From Rhynchospora pubera (lineage: Eukaryota > Streptophyta > Magnoliopsida > Poales > Cyperaceae), in the NCBI GenBank assembly GCA_028095005.1, contig CM051459.1, positions 148,408,901 to 148,472,900 of the forward strand: a stretch of DNA of 64,000 nucleotides, in the 5' to 3' direction. Both the position numbers and the translations under genes were made by a program. This document shows positions 59,001 to 64,000 of the stretch, in pieces. Position 1 is the stretch's first letter; every line of letters starts with the position of its first letter. Below the pieces are notes generated by a model. That model did no database searches, was not told the DNA's origin, and was given only the letters and a program-made list of their open reading frames with translations.

Positions 59001-60195
59001 TCAACAACTTGTTCTTTATTACAACATCAAAACCATCCATGTCCAAACAAGAGATAGAGATAATGTTTCGAGTGATAGAGGGAACCAAAAATACATCTTT
59101 TAGTTCCAACACAAAACCGGAAGGTAAAGTTAAATCCACGCTCCCAATGGCCATAGCGGAGATGCACGTGCCATTCCCGACGCGGAGTTGAACTTCACCT
59201 TTCTCGAGCCGCCTCCTATTCTTTAGGACCTGCACATTTCGACAAATGTGAGCACACGAACCGGTATCGAATACCCAATCGGTGTTAGAGGTAGCGAGAA
59301 GGGTTTCGATGACAAATATACCTGAAGAAGAAGGTTGGACGGTTCCCGCCTTCTTGTCGGCAAGGTACTTGGGGCAGTTTCTCCTCCAATGACCCTTGTT
59401 GCTACAATAGTAGCAAACGGTCTCGGGAGTGGCCGGGTTCTTCTTCTTCTTGGAACCCACGGGAGCACCCTTGGCCGAACCTTGGGGCGTCACCGGGCCT
59501 TTGCCCTTCTTGGCTTTACGGCCTCGCTTCTTGATCTTCTTGCTCTTGTCACTCACGGCAAGAACATCCTTTGGGCCCTTCTCCTTCTTGAGACTATCCT
59601 CCGTCTCAACGAGCATGTTTTGGAGATCATCCATGCTCTTGTCCATGCCATTCATCCGGTAGTTCACAACAAAACCGGTGAAGCTTGGAGGGAGGGAGTT
59701 GAGAATGAAATCTTGAATCGCACCCGTAGGAAAGGGCGTATCAAGCTTTTCAAGCTGCCGAAACAACCCCGCCATCTTCATGACGTGTGGCCCGACTTCA
59801 TGACCCTCCGCCAAGCGAGTGTTGGCGACGGCCTTGATGAGACGGGCCCTTTCGGTGCGGGCCTTGGTTTGGAACATGTTCTTGAGACGAGTGATCATTT
59901 CAAACACTCCATAACCACTATCGATGAACTCCTTTTGGAGTTCCGATTCCATGACCGCAACCATCAAGACCGACATCTCCATGTCGTCATTGGCGTGCTT
60001 CTCATATTCCTCTTGCTTATCCTTTGGATCGGTGTCCTTAGGAGCAGAGGGAATCGGAGTGGAGAGGAGGTACTCCCTTTTCTCAAACCTAAAGGCAAGC
60101 CTTAGGTTGCGGTGCCAATCCAAGAAATTAGCACCGTTAAAGGCGAGTTTCTCTTTCTCAAGAAGAGAACGAAGCGTTAAAGAGGAGGAAGACAT
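56032..60195 (-). CDS. Ty1/copia gag-pol polyprotein, copy 2 (1387 residues, intact)
   Basis: Same length and domain order as copy 1 at an offset of 8108 bp. About ten residue differences were noticed, for example V18A, V68A, R535G, M628I, E885K and V1268A (copy 1 to copy 2). None touches a catalytic residue: zinc knuckle, DTG, HHCC, D-D-35-E, YVDD and RNase H residues are all intact. The high similarity and two open frames suggest recent origin, either as two insertions or as one duplicated by recombination. Confidence 0.96.
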   Translation of the reverse strand: MSSSSLTLRSLLEKEKLAFNGANFLDWHRNLRLAFRFEKREYLLSTPIPSAPKDTDPKDKQEEYEKHANDDMEMSVLMVAVMESELQKEFIDSGYGVFEMITRLKNMFQTKARTERARLIKAVANTRLAEGHEVGPHVMKMAGLFRQLEKLDTPFPTGAIQDFILNSLPPSFTGFVVNYRMNGMDKSMDDLQNMLVETEDSLKKEKGPKDVLAVSDKSKKIKKRGRKAKKGKGPVTPQGSAKGAPVGSKKKKNPATPETVCYYCSNKGHWRRNCPKYLADKKAGTVQPSSSGIFVIETLLATSNTDWVFDTGSCAHICRNVQVLKNRRRLEKGEVQLRVGNGTCISAMAIGSVDLTLPSGFVLELKDVFLVPSITRNIISISCLDMDGFDVVIKNKLLTLFRNDVRFCDAHLLNGLYLLDSSGLILSVENDNRKRKISHENATLMWHCRLGHINEKRIKRLQIVGLLDQFAFEPIDTCESCLMGKMTKAPFPNKGTRTNDLLDLVHTDVCGPMSICARGGYSYFITFTDDHSRYGYIYLMRHKSESFDKFKEFKNEVENQLGRKIKVLRSDRGGEYLSHEFGNYLKECGIVPQLTPPGTPQWNGVSERRNRTLLDMVRSMMSQADLPISFWGYALETATFTLNRVPSKSVEKTPYELWFKKKPSMSFLKIWGCEAYVKRLVSDKLGPKSDKCHFVGYPKETKGYYFYNRNENKIVVARYGVFLEKEFLSRRSSGSNVVIEEIQEPQQQSMPQVGNVVVPNMVPNEVAQNVDAPNEIVAEPIPQVVVEEEVHEQAPSNENSNISRVDDVEEAPSLEVQEQSPQTVVEQVQEPQASTLRRSARPSRPPIRYLGLHDVLVMENDEPLTIDDMRKKPDSKEWLKAMESKMQSMYDNKVWTLVDLPNGVKPVENKWIFKRKVDMDGNLTIYKARLVAKGYKQIHGIDYEETFSPVVMFKSIRIMLAIAAFYDYEIWQMDVKTAFLNGNLEEDVYMTQPECFVDPKNANKICKLQRSIYGLKQASRSWNKRFDEEVKKLNFSQSEKEPCVYKRFSGSVVVFLVLYVDDILLIGNDIPELNAVKDSLKKVFSMKDLGEAAYILGIKIYRDRSKRMLGLSQDAYIDKVLQKHNMANSKKGFLPMSHGIYLSKTQGPTTETDREYMKRFKYPSVVGSIMYAMLCTRPDVAHPISVTSRYQANPGMAHWTAVKNILKYLKRTKESILVYGGDQELVVTGYTDASFQTDRDDSKSQSGFVFLLNGGAVSWESSKQDTTADSVTEAEYLAAGEAAKEAVWIKEFLTELEVVPSISGPVDIYCDNTGAIAQSKEPRSHQKTRHILRRFHLIRQLVNDGWVKVKKVDGAANTADPLTKPLSRAAHELHVASMGIRRMPDWL

Positions 60196-62256
60196 CTACA
60201 ACAATTATCGAATTTAAAGGTCAATTAGTTTTATGTTTTTAGTTTTAACAAAAGTAAAACTTTCACTACACTTTTAAAGTCCCTAAGTATAGTGATTTCC
60301 AAGACCCCTATTTTCATCAAAATGGACCTGCTATGGCACGTCATCCAAAATGATTAGATAAGGTAGGTTCTCCAACCAATCATCTTACCATGACTCTTGG
60401 TTCGCATGAGCGAACTTCGCCCCGATGTCCAAACTCTAGTTGGGTCCATCGAAAAGTCACTTCTCACTATTTGCTCCTTGCAAATCTTAGCTATTTGCAC
60501 CCCGACTACCGAATTGGCAATCATGACGTCCGCTTGGGCGGACCGCGCCATGAGTGACAATCGGCGTGAAGGGGATAGAGAGAAGGAGGGCGATTTAACT
60601 TATTCGTTTTAGTTTGGGACAAACAATTCATATGACACTTTGTTTGGTGGTCGTATAAGCATACACCCATACCTAACCTAACAAAAGTAATCACATAAGC
60701 ATCTCATAGTTGTGGGTTTGTATGGCTCCCGCTTGCATTAGTTTCGCCACATCGTCCATGGAGCAAAACTAATCTAATTCTTGCCCTCCCACTAAATTCT
60801 ATAAGGATCTAAATCCTATATAAAATAAAGGTGCAAAATACATGTGAAAACATCCTATTCCCATCCTAACCTTAGGGGCATGCAAGCCTCTCAAGTTACA
60901 TCAAAAATTAATCAACAAAATTAATTAATTAATGGCACCAAAGGCCGCATTACAAACATTCACACATGCATTCATTACAACCACAAGGCATTGAGTCTTG
61001 AGCCATACTAAACCCACTATCCACCTACAAAACAAAGTTAGCACATACAAGAACTTTGTTTCCAATTAACGATTTTCAAGCATCTTTGCGTATCGTTTGC
61101 TATAAGTAAATTCCGTGTACAAATCCTCAATTTTAAACAACCAAACTTGTTTAAATTCATTTAGAAAGTTCTTTCAACATCCCATAACTGAAAGGAGATC
61201 AAACAAGGAGTTTTCTAATTATTTTCAACTAATTTGAATACTTAGAAAAACAGTAATTTATTAAAAACGTAACTAATGGAATCCAATAAAAACAGAGGTT
61301 TTAGGTCTCCAAAAATTCTCAAATAAATTACTTAAGCTCCTTATCAAAGTTGTGATTACCAGTAAAAATTTCAAGAAGAGATCTTACACCATCTGGGAGA
61401 ATCAAAAATGACAAATCTCTTACAAGTGCACGAAACACCGTTATGAGACTTTCAGATTATCCTCTCAACCATTTGGTCTGTTAGACCACCTTCTAATCAG
61501 TTTTTATATATACAATATACATAGAAAAACTAGTTTAGTCTATAGGCTAACTATCTATGAAAAGAAAACCACCAAGTTCAGTTCAAAAGGTTCGAGTTAC
61601 AAACTAAACAATCAACAAATTCTGTACTGGAACAGACAGTCGATTGAAAGGTTCTAACCTAGTTGAAGGTCCTAACTTCCACGAAAAATTATGAAATTAA
61701 TTTTCCTAGAATCCTAACTCAAAATAGAACAACTCCATTTAAACAGAATTTTTAAAGGAGTTCTCAGTTGGTACAGTTTATTAGAACAATCGATTTGTTC
61801 AACAAACTGGATCTGACAAGTTCTTTCTTTTCATACTTGAAAACCCACAAATTAATCTGAGACATGCAACAATATTTACATGCTCAGAAAGAGCTTCAAG
61901 TCCTCTTTAAATCTAGCCATAGAACACTGGTACTTATATTCAAAATATAAATCTTTCAAGCCATTCAAACAGGACAGTGCAAGCAAAAACTGGTTCTGCG
62001 CACTGTCGCCGTTTTATTCACAGTAAATCTATACTAATTCAGAAAAATGTGAATCCAACGCCAAAAGAATCACAATCCACAGATCTACAACTTTCATGTA
62101 GATGGAAAGATCTTCCAGAGAATTTATCAAAGCGAAAAACGCGAAACAACACAGAAAATACCATTTCCAGACAGCAAACAAACGCATCATCTCTACTAAT
62201 CCGTTAATTAGCCAATTTCTCTTAATTAAGTGTCAAAATAGCTTAAGTACAACCTG
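60196..62256 (-). other. long untranslated leader of copia copy 2
   Basis: The counterpart of 52088-54148, with only scattered substitutions seen by eye and the same length. Confidence 0.7.
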
Positions 62257-62268
62257 GCTCTGATACCA
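62257..62268 (-). promoter_or_regulatory. primer binding site, copia copy 2
   Basis: Minus strand TGGTATCAGAGC, one base inside the end of LTR3. Confidence 0.92.
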
Positions 62269-62269
62269 C

Positions 62270-63205
62270 TGTTAGTTAAGTGCATAATTTTCATTTTATG
62301 ATTAAATACTCCTAATTAGCCATAAACAATCATGCACAAAAACGGATCTTGCACTAAGCCATTCACACAAGAGAGAATGGTTCAAGGTATACCTCTCTTG
62401 ATGTAGTAATCAAGAGGCTCGAACCGGCTAGGTTGTAGGTGGTTGTGCTCGCGTCTAGCTCCCGCCTCCTTGTCGAATCACCTCGAGTCCACTTGGTATT
62501 AACCAAATCCTCAACAAGTTATGCTAGTAACTTGGAGGATGTGACTAATCCCTAGCTTTCCCAATCTTCTAGCAAATCAACAAGTTATTTGAGGAAGAAT
62601 GGAGGGCTCAACACATGAGCAATAGGGAGAGATGAGAGGGAGGAGGCGCACACCAAGGGAGGGGGCGGCTAGGTTAGTGGGAGAGAGAGATGGGGGGATT
62701 TGCAACCATACACATCCTTATATAGAGTGCAAACCCTACCTACCTCACACTAACTATTTACCAAATTGCCACCCCACCTACCTCCATGCATGGCCGGCCA
62801 CAATAAAGGCCTTTATGGGCCAATTGCTTTGCCTCATGGGTCCACTTAATCAATCATTAAATGGCCTCTCTTGTTGCTCTCAATTTGGATCCCTATTGGG
62901 CCTTTAATTAACTATTTAATTAAAGCCCTATAATATGCATATGTGTTGAAATAAATAATTATTAACTTAATAATAATTATTTAGGGATTAGATAATGCAT
63001 TAATTTATTTCTATATGATCCCTTTGATTTAATTAATTATAACGGTCTATAACGCTATTTAATTAATTAATCAACTTATCATATTTTGCAATACCAATTA
63101 TTGCAAATAAATAAATAATGCAAGCATGGTTAAAACACCAATTCTGTGTGACCCTTTGAGGATTTATGCTACGTTGGACATGGAGTTAAATCGCTATTTA
63201 ATTCC
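62270..63205 (-). repeat. copia LTR 3, truncated (936 bp of about 1758)
   Basis: Matches LTR1/LTR2 from TGTTAGTTAAG up to GCTATTTAATTCC, then breaks where the neighbouring element starts with TGTTGTACTAAACG. In coding direction this is the 5' LTR of copy 2. The promoter-proximal part with the TATA box is retained, and the remaining upstream half presumably lies beyond the inserted element. Confidence 0.92.
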
Positions 63206-64000
63206 TGTTGTACTAAACGTCTCTAGGTTTGTCGATTGCAAAACAATATCATTTGGCATTTCACAAGCTTTACTACAATTCTCCCCCTTTTTGTAAATCG
63301 ACAAAAAGTGAAAATTGTAGCAAGCTCCCCCTAAATTTATGGCTCCCCCTTAATTTTGGAAAAATGGAATTGGAGAACCAATTTAGAGCACTACACAAAG
63401 TAGTGTGACCAAAGTTAATCTCTCAAACAAAAATAAGATAGAAATAAAGAGGCTCCCCCTAAAAATTTGGCTTATAAGACCGGGGGTTAACTTGGTATTT
63501 AGGCCACATTAGTTACCATACCACTAGTTGTACCACTAGAGGTACAAGCTTTTGGAACCCATTTAACTTTGGACTCACCATTTGGTTTCCTAAGTTTGCA
63601 TTCCAACGAGATATGACCATTTTGACAACAATAGTTGCAATATGCATTGGTTGGCTTAGGCATGGTAGAACCCTTGACAAAATGAGAATAGTAATGGGCT
63701 CTAAGGTATTCGGCCTTCTTCTTAGGATCATTGAATGAGGCATTAAAATCCTTTTTGCGATCCTTTTGGAAATGTTGGGAAACATTCTTTTGATGCTCAT
63801 TGGATTGAGCCTTTTGGTTTTGTGAAAAGTGTTGCTCTTTAAATTCATAAAACCATCCATCGGATCCTCTAAAATAAATTTTATTGGACGCCTTTGGAAC
63901 AAACACCTTCTTTTCTTGATTTTGCAAATTCTTTTCATTTTGCACTCTAGTATTTCTAGGTTTCCTTTGGTACATATGTGCATGACCACGAGAATTCCTA
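63206..64000 (-). mobile_element. gag-only LTR-type retroelement with very short terminal repeat, partial
   Basis: Starts at 63206 with TGTTGTACTAAACG inside LTR3. A candidate terminal repeat of about 71 bp (63206-63276) ends TTTACTACA, giving TG...CA ends. Next to it the minus strand reads AAAAAGGGGGAGAA, a strong polypurine tract. Further AGGGGGAGC tracts occur near 63326, 63345 and 63453, and multiple PPTs are a known feature of Sirevirus-type copia elements. Only about 220 bp lie between PPT and the gag stop, so no pol is encoded there. This resembles the non-autonomous TR-GAG or TRIM class. The other end lies outside the window, so the terminal repeat cannot be confirmed. Confidence 0.65.
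63499..64000 (-). CDS. gag-like zinc-knuckle protein, N-terminus beyond window
   Basis: The minus-strand frame is open from the window edge through an internal Met (63975) to a stop at 63499-63501. It is rich in Lys, Gln, Asn and Ser, as expected of a nucleic-acid-binding gag. One CX2CX4HX4C zinc knuckle is present (CNYCCQNGHISLEC), followed by KLRKPNGESKVKWVPK; a VWVPK-like tail after the knuckle recalls Sirevirus-type copia gags. The stop follows SGMVTNVA, with no protease, integrase or RT downstream before the polypurine tract. Where the start lies is unknown. Confidence 0.75.
   Translation of the reverse strand, partial: RNSRGHAHMYQRKPRNTRVQNEKNLQNQEKKVFVPKASNKIYFRGSDGWFYEFKEQHFSQNQKAQSNEHQKNVSQHFQKDRKKDFNASFNDPKKKAEYLRAHYYSHFVKGSTMPKPTNAYCNYCCQNGHISLECKLRKPNGESKVKWVPKACTSSGTTSGMVTNVA

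Larger units (their letters stand above)
46053..63205 (-). mobile_element. Ty1/copia retrotransposon pair, LTR-internal-LTR-internal-LTR
   Basis: Two complete internal regions of 6350 bp each (47812-54161 and 55920-62269) share the middle LTR and are flanked by a left LTR and a truncated right LTR. All parts recur at offsets of 8108-8109 bp. The minus strand is the coding strand. Both internal regions have PBS, polyprotein and PPT. The five bases left of LTR1 are ATGGA; the matching right flank is lost because LTR3 is cut at 63205 by another element. The arrangement is the expected product of unequal recombination between LTRs of identical insertions. Confidence 0.95.

Noticed and set aside
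1..64000. CRISPR arrays, rRNA genes, tRNA genes and bacterial-type operons
   Set aside because: None was found. The tandem repeats are eukaryotic satellites without unique spacers, and no rRNA or complete tRNA sequence was recognised.

Overview
The window is plant nuclear DNA. It holds a 16-exon plant-style WD40 gene, Ty1/copia polyproteins primed from initiator Met-tRNA, a CACTA (En/Spm) terminus, hAT-type MITEs and a nucleosome-sized satellite. A dicot is likely from the gene structure and AT-rich introns, but the lineage cannot be named from sequence alone. Most of the window is repetitive, and only one host gene is certain.

Layout. (1) 589-15240 is a 172-bp tandem satellite of roughly 80 monomers, with internal segmental duplications and two MITE insertions (12518-12644, 14384-14574). 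A repeat fragment (15241-16112) splits a last satellite island (16113-16441) from the main array. (2) 17892-24110 is PWP1, a nucleolar WD40 ribosome-biogenesis gene. A telo-box and CT tract lie just upstream, and a hAT MITE with a perfect 8-bp target duplication sits in its 5' flank. Two introns use GC donors. (3) 22577-33325 is a very recent direct tandem duplication, with units of about 5375 and 5369 bp and TGAGG at all three boundaries. It copied the last four PWP1 exons, diverged satellite monomers, a broken ribosomal protein eL18 exon and a dispersed repeat.

(4) 33326-37375 is the 3' part of a CACTA element. It carries a decayed gene with a Transposase_24-like region and a Ulp1-type C48 protease, then a palindrome-rich subterminal block ending exactly in the CACTA terminus. 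The Tnp2 transposase and the 5' end are missing. (5) 37379-40534 has no confident gene. (6) 40535-45405 is a minisatellite with a 48-bp unit that changes to a 119-bp trimer at its right end. (7) 45406-46052 looks like the CT-rich 5' region of an unidentified gene.

(8) 46053-63205 is a minus-strand Ty1/copia retrotransposon in the order LTR-internal-LTR-internal-LTR. It has two intact 1387-residue polyproteins and 1.76-kb LTRs; the third LTR is cut short. (9) 63206-64000 is another minus-strand retroelement inserted into that third LTR. It shows a possible terminal repeat of only about 71 bp, several polypurine tracts and a gag zinc-knuckle ORF, with no pol between gag and the 3' end.

Best leads: the gag-only element with a very short terminal repeat, the double copia array, the microhomology-bounded gene-truncating duplication, the MSA/MYB-like palindromes of the CACTA end, and the ancient satellite relics beside PWP1, which retain the CACATAATGTG dyad of the main array. 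All comparisons were made by eye; no alignment or database search was run.
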